Notes under the pieces: generated by a model
Seen by the model: only the letters and a program-made list of their open reading frames with translations
Databases searched by the model: none
What the model was told of the DNA's origin: nothing
Made by a program: the position numbers and the translations under genes
NCBI GenBank assembly: GCA_028228615.1
Contig: JAOJBS010000002.1
Span: 62,001-126,000, forward strand
Reading direction: 5' to 3'
DNA from: UBA4421 sp028228615
Lineage (GTDB): Bacteria; Pseudomonadota; Gammaproteobacteria; Pseudomonadales; Azotimanducaceae
Length of the DNA stretch: 64,000 nt
Part shown: piece after piece, positions 16,754 through 25,911 of the stretch
How positions within the stretch are numbered: the stretch's first letter is position 1
Layout of the letters: each line of letters opens with the position of its first letter

Positions 16754-17010
16754 TTGCATTCCCCTGTCTAAAAATAAAAGTCCTAAAATAGAAGCCTTAA
16801 AAGCAAAGTGTTGAAGTAAATGCTTCGAAATAACCGGTTTTAGTGCCCCACCTATTGGACGTGAGGTAGGTATTTAAAGTGGTTGTTTTAAGACTAACAG
16901 ATAGTGAAACCAGACCAACGGGGTAGCGACGAGATCGTTCACCAGACCTTCCGCTCGGTTCAATCGGTGGGTTAGTCTATAGTTTATAAAAATCGACAAA
17001 AAGAACGTGT

Positions 17011-17466
17011 ATGGGACTATTAACTAATGAGCACTTTGACTCAATTGGCACTGCTGAGCCGAGTATTGAAGTAGAGATCAGCCGCCGTGAGATACAAAAA
17101 TACGCTGCGGCGACAGAGCAGCAGCAAGCCAAATATATTCAGGGTGACGAAGCGCCGCTCATGTTCATTTTCAACTTATTCTCACCCATCAGTTTGCTAG
17201 CGGATATGCGCGTAGACGGCCTCGCGCGGGGTAAGGCAACTGGCCCAAAGCTGCCGCTGAAACGCATTATGGCTGGCGGCACACAGATTAATCAGCACAT
17301 GCCCATTCGGCCCGGTGATCGGCTATTTGGTACGCGCAAAATAACCGATATGTATGAAAAACAGGGCAGCACTGGGCCGCTTATTTTCACTGTTCGATCT
17401 CTGGCCATTACTAACGCCCAAGGCGAGTTGGTGTTGGAAGAAATACAAACCAGTATTGCGAGGTAG
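17011..17466 (+). CDS. MaoC-like dehydratase, N-terminal-type hot-dog subunit
   Basis: This 151-residue protein resembles the N-terminal (FAS1-like) half of two-domain acyl dehydratases: VEISRREIQKYAAAT, then an RIMAGGTQINQHMPIRPGDRL stretch. That half usually lacks the catalytic residues and shapes the acyl pocket. The next gene encodes the catalytic-type half, 4 bases downstream, so the two should form a heterodimeric (R)-specific enoyl-CoA hydratase. The pair is transcribed divergently from the enoyl-CoA hydratase gene. Confidence 0.75.
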   Translation: MGLLTNEHFDSIGTAEPSIEVEISRREIQKYAAATEQQQAKYIQGDEAPLMFIFNLFSPISLLADMRVDGLARGKATGPKLPLKRIMAGGTQINQHMPIRPGDRLFGTRKITDMYEKQGSTGPLIFTVRSLAITNAQGELVLEEIQTSIAR

Positions 17467-17469
17467 GCT

Positions 17470-17907
17470 GTGAGTACTGATAGCAAACCAGAACTAGAAA
17501 TTGACTTAGAAAAACTAAACGTTGGCACTGAGTTGCCACAGCGCCAGCATAGCGCCACCAATGTCAGTCTGTTTATGTATAACGCAGCGGTGTGGAATGC
17601 TCACCGCATTCATTACGATGAAACTTACACCACTGAGGTTGAAGGGCATCCAGCCATTGTCATTGACGGGCCGCTACAGGGCGATTGGCTGTCGCAGGTG
17701 GCGCTAAATTGGGTGGGCGCGCAAGGTAAAGTGACAAGCTTTGGCTACAGCAATCGCAAGGCCTCCTATTTGGGTGAAGTGCTGACCAGTGGTGGGGCTG
17801 TTACCGCAGTAGACCTGCAAAACCGGCAGGTTGAGTTAGCGTTGTTTATCAAAAATGAGGCAGGAGAGGTGGTGACACCTGGCAATGCTACGGTGAGCTT
17901 TTTCTAA
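17470..17907 (+). CDS. MaoC-like dehydratase, catalytic-type hot-dog subunit
   Basis: The segment AVWNAHRIHYDETYT near residues 38-52 is the MaoC hydratase motif, with Asn, His and the Asp-type residue that activates water. HPAIVIDGPLQGDWL follows on the central helix. The 145-residue size fits a single hot-dog domain. It starts at GTG, 4 bases after the stop of its partner, and likely functions only with it. The substrate is a CoA- or ACP-bound enoyl chain of unknown length. Confidence 0.78.
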   Translation: MSTDSKPELEIDLEKLNVGTELPQRQHSATNVSLFMYNAAVWNAHRIHYDETYTTEVEGHPAIVIDGPLQGDWLSQVALNWVGAQGKVTSFGYSNRKASYLGEVLTSGGAVTAVDLQNRQVELALFIKNEAGEVVTPGNATVSFF

Positions 17908-18048
17908 ACCCTCGTTACCCTCACGTAGCCGTTACCTTCGCGCTGGGTTTTGCCACTTGCTTTAAGTTTTTTTGGGAAAATTCTTTGCGCTGGATTAGTC
18001 GCGGGTTAGAGTATCGGCTCCTTATTCAGCGACAAGAGACCTACTATT

Positions 18049-18426
18049 ATGTTCAGTCATATTATGATCGGTGCTAACGACATTCAGGCTTCAAAAGTAT
18101 TTTACGACGCCATTCTAGGTGCTTTAGGTCACAGCGAAGGGGTTATAGATGACAAGGGTCGCTGTTTTTACCGCACTGAAGCCGGTGTATTTGCCTTAAC
18201 CAAGCCGATTAATGGCGAGGCTGCCACGCATGGCAACGGCGCGACTATTGGCTTTCTTGCCGCAAACCAAGCGCAAGCCGATGCGTGGCATGCGGCTGGT
18301 CTGGCCAACGGTGGTGTGAATTGTGAAGACCTGCCCGGTGTTCGTGGCGGTCCTAATGGTTTGTATTTGGCTTACTTGTTAGATCCATCTGGCAACAAGA
18401 TTTGCGCGTTACACAGTTTGGCCTAA
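18049..18426 (+). CDS. VOC-family (glyoxalase/dioxygenase fold) protein
   Basis: This is a 125-residue single vicinal-oxygen-chelate domain pair: HIMIGANDIQASKVFYDAIL at the N-terminus (metal-ligand His near residue 4) and LYLAYLLDPSGNKICALH at the C-terminus, the usual second half. The size and pattern match small glyoxalase-like proteins common in proteobacteria. Substrate unknown. It is a single-gene unit, followed by the small hairpin GCCAGC/GCTGGC at 18458-18478. Confidence 0.8.
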   Translation: MFSHIMIGANDIQASKVFYDAILGALGHSEGVIDDKGRCFYRTEAGVFALTKPINGEAATHGNGATIGFLAANQAQADAWHAAGLANGGVNCEDLPGVRGGPNGLYLAYLLDPSGNKICALHSLA

Positions 18427-18668
18427 GGCCCTTCGACCTTAGTCGCTAAATTTTAGGGCCAGCCGTTAGACAGCTGGCGGTTGTTCTATTCGCTTTGGAA
18501 CAGGACTTTGAACAAGAGCAGGCCCAGAACTCAGTTCTAATCCAATACTCCACGCGGCAGTTTGAATTCTTTGACGTTCTTTTTTATAGCGCAGATTTAT
18601 AGCGCAGAATTTTTCAACAGTGTTTCAGTCAGCTGCTGGGCGCGGCTGCGCGATGCCCCTTACCGCTC

Positions 18669-19040
18669 ATGAATAAACGCATTTTGCTCATCCTTGCCTG
18701 GGCCAGTATTTGCCTGCGCCTGATTATTCCTATGGGCACCATGCCCGCAGATGGCCAATGGTATCTAATACTTTGCCCCGACGGCATGACCGTTACACAA
18801 ATGGCGAGTATGCCTGGGGATCATCAGCATCATAGCGTAGATGAAGTTGAACTCATTAACTGCGACTTTGCCTTGCTCTCGGCAAACGACGATACAACTC
18901 TGGCGACTGCGCCGGACTTCATTGCCTTAGTCCAGTCCGCAACGATACTAAAAACGCAAAAGTTAGCAGGTCACACCGCTAACCGCCGTACTCACTTCCA
19001 CGCCCGCGCTCCGCCAAGGGTTAGATTTTTCTACAGCTAA
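18669..19040 (+). CDS. DUF2946-like, His/Met-containing exported protein
   Basis: This 123-residue protein has a hydrophobic N-terminus (LLILAWASICLRLIIP) and a middle stretch with CPDGM and DHQHHS that could bind copper. The C-terminus ends in the RAPPR-type motif typical of DUF2946 proteins, which often sit beside copper-handling genes. The gene lies 41 bases before the Met-rich outer-membrane protein and is probably in the same operon. A role in copper response is inferred from this context. Confidence 0.6.
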   Translation: MNKRILLILAWASICLRLIIPMGTMPADGQWYLILCPDGMTVTQMASMPGDHQHHSVDEVELINCDFALLSANDDTTLATAPDFIALVQSATILKTQKLAGHTANRRTHFHARAPPRVRFFYS

Positions 19041-19081
19041 AATTTAAGCAATCCAAAAATCTAACACTATGGAGAATTTTT

Positions 19082-20158
19082 ATGAGCAAATTTTTTGCTT
19101 TGAGTCTGTTCTGTCTGTGCAGTATTGCTGCTCTTTCCGATATTAGAGCGGATATTAGACCTGACAGCCACGCACCCATTGGCGTAATGGGCGATCATGT
19201 ACACAAGAGGGGCGAGTGGATGCTTTCCTTTCGAACAATGACCATGACTATGCAAGGTAATCTTCAGGGGACAAATTCTCTGTCTCCAGAAGCAATCGTG
19301 CAAACACAGGCTAATGCTTTTGCAGGTATGCCAATGCAGCCTGCCAACTTGCGGGTTGTACCTACCAAAATGACGATGGCAATGCAAATGCTGGGGGCAA
19401 TGTACGCGCCAACAGATCGGGTGACGTTAATGGCCATGACCAGTTACAAAAATACTGAGATGGATCACATTACCTTTTTGGGCGGTATGGGTACTCAGCG
19501 GCTGGGTACGTTCACCACCAAGACCAGTGGATTGGGCGATACTCAGGTTGCCGCACTGATCAAGCTTGGTGCCGATTCAGGCGCGTCTTGGCACGGTACG
19601 CTGGGGGTTTCGTTACCCACTGGCGATATTGAGGAAACCGATCAGATTCTAACGCCCATGAATATGCGGCCCACAGTACGTTTGCCCTACCCCATGCAAT
19701 TGGGTTCCGGTAGCTTTGATTTAGTCAGTGGCCTTACCTACTCAAATCACAATGCAGACCACAATGCAAAACTGGGCTGGGGCAGTCAGTGGCGCAGCGT
19801 GTGGCGTGTTGCAGACAACTCTGATGATTATCGTTTGGGTGATGAGCACCAGTTGTCTACTTGGGTCAGCTATATTGTCGCGCCATCGGTGAGTCTCTCC
19901 GGCAGGTTGACCTATATGTACAAGGGCAACATCCGTGGTAGGGACGCGCTGATTGTGGCGCCAGTACAGACCGCGGATCCAAACCGGCATAAGCGCCAGC
20001 GTTTAGATTTGGGGATAGGCGCTAACTGGATCTTGCCTAACGAGAAGTATCGTTTAGGACTGGAGTTCACCGTGCCGGTTTGGCAACGCCTGAGCGGCCC
20101 GCAGATGGAAACAGATTGGGGTCTTAGCGTTGGCCTGCAATGGAGTCCAAGCGCCTAA
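19082..20158 (+). CDS. Met-rich outer-membrane beta-barrel protein, copper-cassette type
   Basis: A signal peptide (about residues 1-23) precedes a 335-residue mature protein. It alternates short amphipathic strands and ends in a beta-barrel style (TDWGLSVGLQWSPSA). The first 130 residues are crowded with Met and His (MGDHVHKRGEWMLSFRTMTM, MTMAMQMLGAM), as in soft-metal sites. It resembles the 'transporter'/phenol-degradation MetA-like barrels found next to copper genes. It likely sits in the outer membrane. Copper binding or export is an inference from composition and from the DUF2946 neighbour. Confidence 0.65.
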   Translation: MSKFFALSLFCLCSIAALSDIRADIRPDSHAPIGVMGDHVHKRGEWMLSFRTMTMTMQGNLQGTNSLSPEAIVQTQANAFAGMPMQPANLRVVPTKMTMAMQMLGAMYAPTDRVTLMAMTSYKNTEMDHITFLGGMGTQRLGTFTTKTSGLGDTQVAALIKLGADSGASWHGTLGVSLPTGDIEETDQILTPMNMRPTVRLPYPMQLGSGSFDLVSGLTYSNHNADHNAKLGWGSQWRSVWRVADNSDDYRLGDEHQLSTWVSYIVAPSVSLSGRLTYMYKGNIRGRDALIVAPVQTADPNRHKRQRLDLGIGANWILPNEKYRLGLEFTVPVWQRLSGPQMETDWGLSVGLQWSPSA

Positions 20159-20177
20159 TGCATTGAAAGTAGCAGGG

Positions 20178-20213
20178 CGCCTTTTAGTTGATTGGCTAAT
20201 TAGCTAAAAGGCG
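20178..20213 (+). terminator. Hairpin after the Met-rich barrel gene
   Basis: CGCCTTTTAG (20178-20187) and CTAAAAGGCG (20204-20213) form a perfect 10-bp stem 20 bases after the stop of the barrel gene. The arms are A/T-rich in the middle but no U-run follows on the plus strand, so termination strength is uncertain. Just beyond lies a short 7-mer repeat (CGTCTTT) at about 20224-20242. Confidence 0.6.
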
Positions 20214-20458
20214 TCAAGCTATTTCGTCTTTCGTCTTTCGTCATTTAGATTTTAGGCATTGTTTAGCCGTTTACTTAACGCTGTACTCAATGCCGATAAG
20301 TACTTATCAATATCCCCCGAAAACCCAATCAATACTCCCCAATACCCAGTTATAAAGAAGTTATACCGTTAGTCTGTCTTTCAGTAACTGTCATCCATTT
20401 GTTATCCCTCGAGAATTTATCAGTGCTGCAATGCATGAAAGTGATAGGAGGGCTGCAA

Positions 20459-20758
20459 ATGAGCATGTTAAACAAGCTTTGGCTGGACAAAAATTTCTCT
20501 CTAAAGAAGTGGGAATCTACCCGGACGATGGGGAGAACTAACTATATTATTCGCTACGGTGTTTTGGGTTGGGGGCTGTGGATGTCCGTAGCGATGAGCA
20601 TTTTTTTCCATTACCAAGCGGCAAATTACGATTTGGCCTGTATGACTTTTTCATGGTCTACGGTTTGCATCAATGCAGTGATTTTTAGTGTGGCAGGCTA
20701 CTTCATGGGCAGTGGTATGTGGGTTGCTAACGAAGGGTCTCGCAGGGGCACCCCCTAG
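20459..20758 (+). CDS. Small two-span membrane protein of unknown function
   Basis: From the ATG at 20459, preceded by GGAGG, this is a 99-residue protein. It has a basic N-terminal region and two hydrophobic helices (about YGVLGWGLWMSVAMSIFFHY and VCINAVIFSVAGYFMGSGMW). I do not recognise a family. The strong SD supports this start over a longer frame beginning at 20399. No operon partners are obvious. Confidence 0.6.
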   Translation: MSMLNKLWLDKNFSLKKWESTRTMGRTNYIIRYGVLGWGLWMSVAMSIFFHYQAANYDLACMTFSWSTVCINAVIFSVAGYFMGSGMWVANEGSRRGTP

Positions 20759-20891
20759 CGAGATTTTCAGTCACTTGCTGGCAAGTATTTTTAAGAAAGC
20801 GCTTTCAAGCGGGTGCTTCCAAAGACCTATAGACCTATAAACCGATAGACCTATTAACCTATGTTTAGGAAAGGCGCTTAAGCCGAGGAGT

Positions 20892-21776
20892 TTATAACTC
20901 GCCCTTGATTTGCTGCATAACCACCGAGAAGTCCTTGGCAGTTAAACCTGCGTTATCTAAGTCTTGGTAGATTGCTGTGGCTTGTTGGCCCAGTGGGGTG
21001 GCGGCGTCTACTGATTGCCCTGCATCTTGGGCGAGCTTTAAGTCTTTTAGCATCATGGCTACCGCAAATCCTGCGGTATAGTCATTGTTGGCGGGGGAAG
21101 TAGGTACCGGGCCAGGAGCAGGGCAGTAAGAGGTCATTGACCAGCACTGACCTGACGCTTTGGAAGAAATCTCAAAAAACTTCTCAGCGCTTAAGCCGAG
21201 TTTCTCAGCCAAGTTAAAGGCCTCTGATGTGGCGATCATAGAAATGCCCAGCAGCATGTTGTTGGCGGTTTTAGCCGCTTGGCCGTTGCCGGATATCCCC
21301 GCATGAAAAATATTCTGTCCCATATTGCCCAGCAGTCCTTCAACCTGTGCAAAAGCGCTGCCGCCTACCATAAATGTCAGAGTGCCTGCGTTGGCCGCTG
21401 CTACGCCGCCTGAAACCGGTGCATCTACTGCGGCATAGCCCAAAGCTGCCGCTTGAGTCGCGATGTCTCGGGCTTCGCTCACCGCAATGGTGGAGCAGTC
21501 TATGAGCACTGCTGATTTGAGCGCGTGGCTGGTGATGCCGTCTTGGTCAAAGTAGACACTGTGTACGTGTTTGCCTGCGGGCAGCATGGTAATAACGTAT
21601 TCTGCTTCAGTCACACAGTCTGCAATAGATTCAGCGCCAGTAGCGCCACTGTTGATGGCTTGTTCAATGGCTTGGGGGTTGAGGTCGAAGGCTTTGACGC
21701 TGTGACCTGCCTTGACCAAATTGGCGCACATGCCGCTGCCCATGTTGCCCAACCCTATAAATGCGACGTTGCTCAT
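20892..21776 (-). CDS. mmsB: 3-hydroxyisobutyrate dehydrogenase family protein
   Basis: This 294-residue protein has the NAD(P)-binding GLGNMGSGM turn (residues 8-16), the substrate-binding DAPVSGGVAAANAGTL segment (118-132) and the catalytic Lys169 in GNGQAAKTANN. It oxidises 3-hydroxyisobutyrate to methylmalonate semialdehyde in valine breakdown. Related beta-hydroxyacid dehydrogenases share these motifs, so the exact substrate is a family inference. The gene follows D-galactonate dehydratase on the same strand with a 109-base gap, so a sugar-acid substrate is also conceivable. Confidence 0.85.
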   Translation of the reverse strand: MSNVAFIGLGNMGSGMCANLVKAGHSVKAFDLNPQAIEQAINSGATGAESIADCVTEAEYVITMLPAGKHVHSVYFDQDGITSHALKSAVLIDCSTIAVSEARDIATQAAALGYAAVDAPVSGGVAAANAGTLTFMVGGSAFAQVEGLLGNMGQNIFHAGISGNGQAAKTANNMLLGISMIATSEAFNLAEKLGLSAEKFFEISSKASGQCWSMTSYCPAPGPVPTSPANNDYTAGFAVAMMLKDLKLAQDAGQSVDAATPLGQQATAIYQDLDNAGLTAKDFSVVMQQIKGEL

Positions 21777-21885
21777 TGTTCTCTCCCTAAGAATCTTTCT
21801 ATAACCGCTTGCTGCGCCGGCTTTGCCTGCCAGCTAAAACTGCGAATCCAATTTTGCGTTGGATTAACCGTGAGATAAAGGCGTT

Positions 21886-23034
21886 CTACCACTCAGCAAT
21901 ACTGCCGTCCGCGTGGTTCCAAAGCGGGTTGCGCCATCTGTGACCGATTTTGGCGCGCTCAATCACCACTTCTTCATCAATCTCTATACCCAGGCCTGGC
22001 TTTTGCGGAATGTCCACATAACCGTCTTTGTAGTGGAAAACGCTGGGGTCTACTAAGTAGTCGGTTAAATCATTGCTTTGGTTGTAATGAATGCCTTGGC
22101 TTTGCTCTTGAATGAAGGCATTTTGGCACACGGCGTCCACTTGCAAACAGGCAGCCAGTGCAATGGGTCCTAAGGGGCAGTGTGGTGCTAGGCCAATGTC
22201 CCAGGCTTCGGCCATGTCAGCGATTTTTTTGCATTCGGTGATGCCGCCAGCATGGGAAAGGTCCGGCTGAATAATGTCTGCAGCGCCTAAGGTAAATACG
22301 CGTTTGTAGTCGTAGCGGGAGAACAAGCGTTCGCCGGTGGCGATAGGAATGTGGGTGTTTTTACGCAATTCAGCCATGGCTTCCAAATGCTCGCTGAGCA
22401 CAGGCTCTTCGATAAAGAAGGGCGAATAGGGTTCTAGTGCCTTGATCAGCACTCGGGCCATTGGCCCATGCACCCGGCCATGAAAATCTACAGCGATGTC
22501 TAATTTGCTACCCACGGCTTCGCGTAGGCTAGCCATGCGTTCCACGGCTTGGTCGACGGTAGCCATGGTGTCGACAATTTGCATTTCTTCGGTGATGTTC
22601 ATTTTGGTGGCTTTAAATCCGCCGGCTATCGCTGCGTTGGCAGAAGCAACAATGGCATCTGGCCGATCGCCGCCTACCCAGGCGTAAACGCGGATCCGGT
22701 CACGCACTTGACCGCCCAATAACTGGTGTACTGGCGCGTCGTGATATTTGCCCTTAATGTCCCACAGGGCTTGGTCTACGCCTGCGATAGCGCTCATTAA
22801 AATAGGGCCGCCTCGGTAAAATGCACCCCGGTACATGGCCTGCCAGTGCTTTTCTATTTGCAGTGGGTCTTGGCCAATGAGGTAGTCAGACAACTCATCT
22901 ACTGCTGCGGCCACGGTATGTGCGCGGCCTTCAATGACCGGTTCGCCCCAGCCAAAAATGCCTTCATCGGTTTCTATTTTTAAGAACAACCAGCGTGGTG
23001 GAACAATGTAGGTGGTGATTTTGGTGATTTTCAT
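21886..23034 (-). CDS. dgoD: D-galactonate dehydratase
   Basis: At 382 residues this enolase-superfamily protein keeps the DgoD catalytic residues at the same numbers as the E. coli enzyme as I recall them. Asp183 and His185 lie in DFHGR, Glu209 in FFIEE, Glu235 in TGERLFSR and His285 in APHCPLGP. It removes water from D-galactonate to give 2-keto-3-deoxygalactonate. The KDGal kinase and aldolase genes usually found nearby are absent from the window. A small inverted repeat, ATGTATAACAT (23038-23048), sits directly upstream of the start and could be a GntR-type site, but this is weak. Confidence 0.88.
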   Translation of the reverse strand: MKITKITTYIVPPRWLFLKIETDEGIFGWGEPVIEGRAHTVAAAVDELSDYLIGQDPLQIEKHWQAMYRGAFYRGGPILMSAIAGVDQALWDIKGKYHDAPVHQLLGGQVRDRIRVYAWVGGDRPDAIVASANAAIAGGFKATKMNITEEMQIVDTMATVDQAVERMASLREAVGSKLDIAVDFHGRVHGPMARVLIKALEPYSPFFIEEPVLSEHLEAMAELRKNTHIPIATGERLFSRYDYKRVFTLGAADIIQPDLSHAGGITECKKIADMAEAWDIGLAPHCPLGPIALAACLQVDAVCQNAFIQEQSQGIHYNQSNDLTDYLVDPSVFHYKDGYVDIPQKPGLGIEIDEEVVIERAKIGHRWRNPLWNHADGSIAEW

Positions 23035-23222
23035 AGTATGTATAACATCGTGTGTCTAACTTATTAGGTCCAAAAGCGTGTATCTGAAACAGCACATCCA
23101 AATAGGTGAGATGCGCTTCAGTTATGGGTCGCTTTGCTTAAGCGGGCGAATAGCGGGCTTCGCACACCCCGTTGTACTCATCAGCGTAGATCTTACGACA
23201 TTTATGCGCATCAGGCTCTGGG

Positions 23223-25343
23223 CTATTCCACGTGTAAAACAGGAATCAGTTCTGGTTGAGTTTTGTGCCCCCAGCGCACCAGTAACCAAAACAGAAAACA
23301 GGTACCCAGTAGCAGGCCAATAACCCAGCCGATACTGCCCAAAGGGTGCTGACTATAAGTGCCTATTTGATAGGAGATGACCGCGCAACTGTAGGCTAAT
23401 GCAAAGGACCAAATCACCGAGAAGCTGGCCCAAAAGCCACCGGCCTCTTTAAAGATCACCCCAATTGTCGCCACGCAGGGCATGTAAAGTAATACAAATA
23501 ACAAGTATGCGAACGCGCCGATTTGCCCGTCGAATAAATTTTGCATGGCTTGCACTGTAGAGATTTGCACGTTCTGTGAATCAACCTGACTGTCTAAATC
23601 TTGCAGGTCGCCCAGATCTAAACCTAGCGGATCGCCCAGCTGATCAGTTAGGCCGAGCAAGTTATCTGGCACGCTGGCAAAGGCGGCTTGCAAGAGTTCG
23701 GGAATGGTGGCGTCAAACTCTCCAGCCCCAGGGGTGTAGAGGGCATCCAATGTGCCAACCACTACTTCTTTGGCAAAGATGCCGGTAAATATGCCCACGG
23801 TTGCCGGCCAGTTGTCTGGGCTAATGCCCATGGGCGAGAACGCGGGGGTAATAGATTTGCCCACTGCCGCGAGCACGGAGTTCTCAGTGTTTTCGTTGCC
23901 CACAGTGCCGTCAGTGCCTATTGAGTTAAGTATGTTTAAGGCAATGACTACCACAACGATGGCTTTACCAGCGCGGAGTACAAAACCTTTTAGCCGCTGC
24001 CAAGTTTGGATAAGAATGTTTTTCAAAATGGGTGCGTGGTAGGGCGGCAGCTCCATGACGAATGCACTTTGGGTTTGCGGCAGTAAATATTTTTTTACTG
24101 CTAACGCGGAAACCACAGCAAGCACAATACCAATGAGATAAAGGGCGAACACAATGTTTTGCCCATTGGAGGGAAAGAACGCGGTAGCAAATAAAGCATA
24201 GACCGTTAGCCGCGCGCCGCAGCTCATATACGGGGCCATAAGAATGGTTAGGATGCGGTCAGACTGACCGTCCAACGCGCGAGTTGCCATAACTGCAGGA
24301 ACATTGCAGCCAAAGCCAACGATCAACGGCACAAAGGATTTTCCTGCCAACCCCATAGATTTGAGTAAGCGGTCAACTATGAATGCAATACGCGCCATGT
24401 AGCCGGAGTCTTCTAGCACCGAGAGCACCAAAAACAGCGCGCCAATGACAGGGATAAAGGTACCCACCAACTGCACACCGCCGCCAACACCGTCGGCTAG
24501 AAATACGGTGAGCCATTGGGGGGAGCCAATGCCGTTGAGTAATTGTCGAGGTAGTTCTACAAAGAGCGCCGAACCAAGGAGATCGAAAAAATCAATGAAG
24601 GCCGAGCCTAAGTTGATGGAGATCATAAACATCAAATACATCACCCCCAAGAATATGGGGAAGGCCAAGATGCGGTGCATAACAATACTGTCTATCACTT
24701 CGGTGTGGCTGCGCGGCTGGATAATTTGTCGGCTGGCATCAGCTAAAAGCGCGTCTATTTGCTCGTAAATGTCTATGTCTGTTTGTTCTATCGCTTCAGC
24801 TTGATCGGTCACGGGTGGCTTGGGAGCACTGGCGATGATCTGCGCAATACATGCTTTCAGCGCGTCAACGCCCTGGTCCTTGGCGGCAACCATCCCAATG
24901 ACAGGACAGCCTAATTCAGCGGATAGTTTTTCTAGATCCAGCTCAAGGCCGCAGTCTTTGGCAACGTCCAACATGTTCACCACAACAATCATGGGCTGTT
25001 GGGTTTTAAGTAGGCCTTGGGTTAAGTACAGGCCTCGCGCAAGGCTGGAGGCATCTAAGAGGTTGATCAGTAAGTCTGCTTCGCAAGCACCAATAAAGTT
25101 CTGGGCGATGACCTCGTCCAAGTTGTCGCTGCTGGCATTGAGGCTGTAGGTGCCGGGTAAATCTACCAGCTCTACAGTTTTATTGGTTGAATCCGCGAGT
25201 GCAAAGGTGCCGACCTTTTTTTCTACCGTCACCCCTGGCCAATTACCCACTCTCTGGTGTCGACCGGTGAGGCTATTGAATAGGGTGGTTTTGCCGCAGT
25301 TAGGGTTGCCCACTAACGCAACAGTTAAGGCAGTATTGGTCAT
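23223..25343 (-). CDS. feoB: Ferrous iron transporter FeoB
   Basis: This 706-residue inner-membrane protein has an N-terminal G domain with P-loop GNPNCGKTT (residues 12-20), DLPGTYSL (G3) and NMLD (G4). Membrane segments follow, with the family's GVGGGVQLV and CNVPAVMATRA gate motifs. It imports Fe(II) under GTP control. Its start overlaps the feoA stop (ATGA), so the two are coupled. No feoC is seen. A Fur-like box upstream of feoA implies iron repression. Confidence 0.95.
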   Translation of the reverse strand: MTNTALTVALVGNPNCGKTTLFNSLTGRHQRVGNWPGVTVEKKVGTFALADSTNKTVELVDLPGTYSLNASSDNLDEVIAQNFIGACEADLLINLLDASSLARGLYLTQGLLKTQQPMIVVVNMLDVAKDCGLELDLEKLSAELGCPVIGMVAAKDQGVDALKACIAQIIASAPKPPVTDQAEAIEQTDIDIYEQIDALLADASRQIIQPRSHTEVIDSIVMHRILAFPIFLGVMYLMFMISINLGSAFIDFFDLLGSALFVELPRQLLNGIGSPQWLTVFLADGVGGGVQLVGTFIPVIGALFLVLSVLEDSGYMARIAFIVDRLLKSMGLAGKSFVPLIVGFGCNVPAVMATRALDGQSDRILTILMAPYMSCGARLTVYALFATAFFPSNGQNIVFALYLIGIVLAVVSALAVKKYLLPQTQSAFVMELPPYHAPILKNILIQTWQRLKGFVLRAGKAIVVVVIALNILNSIGTDGTVGNENTENSVLAAVGKSITPAFSPMGISPDNWPATVGIFTGIFAKEVVVGTLDALYTPGAGEFDATIPELLQAAFASVPDNLLGLTDQLGDPLGLDLGDLQDLDSQVDSQNVQISTVQAMQNLFDGQIGAFAYLLFVLLYMPCVATIGVIFKEAGGFWASFSVIWSFALAYSCAVISYQIGTYSQHPLGSIGWVIGLLLGTCFLFWLLVRWGHKTQPELIPVLHVE

Positions 25344-25636
25344 GTAATCTTTTGCACCAGTAGGGCGGTGGCCTCAGAGGGACGCAGCGCCAAGCTGAAG
25401 TTGCGCAGGCGTATCTGCATGGGATCGCCTAGTGGCGCCAGTCGCTCAATGGTTAGCCTAGTGCCAGGAACCAATCCCAAGCGTTGCAACTGGGCTGTGT
25501 AGGCGGAATCTTTTGCGTATCCGACCACGCGCAATTGGCTGCCCAGCGGAAAATCACTCAGTGTTGTTGCTGAGTCTGACGGAGCGGAAATGCCGGTTGG
25601 TTTAGTGGGCGAGTTGGATAAAGGCATATTGATCAA
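25340..25636 (-). CDS. feoA: Ferrous iron transport protein FeoA
   Basis: This 98-residue protein has the SH3-like FeoA core (LRVVGYAKDSAYTAQLQRLG, LVPGTRLTIERLAPLGDP, RNFSLALRPSEA). The N-terminal 30 residues are extra compared with the usual 75-85. FeoA is a cytoplasmic accessory of FeoB, and the genes overlap by 4 bases. The Fur-like box lies about 65 bases upstream of its start. Confidence 0.9.
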   Translation of the reverse strand: MINMPLSNSPTKPTGISAPSDSATTLSDFPLGSQLRVVGYAKDSAYTAQLQRLGLVPGTRLTIERLAPLGDPMQIRLRNFSLALRPSEATALLVQKIT

Positions 25637-25702
25637 CGCAAAAAGTGCAGGGTAACCAGTAAAAATTTGAGTCAGGAGCGTGACAGTATGGCGGCTTTAA
25701 TG

Positions 25703-25719
25703 CAAATGATTCTTATTTG
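25703..25719. promoter_or_regulatory. Fur-like box upstream of feoAB
   Basis: CAAATGATTCTTATTTG is an inverted repeat (arms CAAAT/ATTTG) whose core resembles the Fur consensus GATAATGATAATCATTATC. Its place 67-83 bases upstream of the feoA start, in front of an iron-uptake operon, is the main support. Confidence 0.65.
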
Positions 25720-25810
25720 TAATTGCGTGCGTAACTGCTAGCGGGATAATTGCACGGGCGGACGGTTTCTAGGTCTTGTTGGGAAGGAAGGTTGCGCCTA
25801 GGTGAGGAGC

Positions 25811-25846
25811 TTCTTTTAACCCGTTTAAAGCAACGGGTTAAAAGAA
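25811..25846. terminator. Bidirectional-type hairpin terminator
   Basis: TTCTTTTAACCCGTT (25811-25825) pairs perfectly with AACGGGTTAAAAGAA (25832-25846) across a 6-base loop, a 15-bp stem with A/T tails on both sides. It lies after the serine-hydrolase gene (read on the minus strand) and before the feo promoter. A second hairpin, AGCAGTG/CACTGCT, follows at 25857-25882. Confidence 0.75.
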
Positions 25847-25911
25847 ACGTGGCTTAAGCAGTGCCCATGCTCGGACACTGCTCACTGCCTGATATTAAAA
25901 AAACCCGACTA

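Noticed and set aside
23078..23323. An 81-codon plus-strand frame running into the feoB end
   Set aside because: It overlaps feoB antisense and its first part is spacer; no SD or domain is present.
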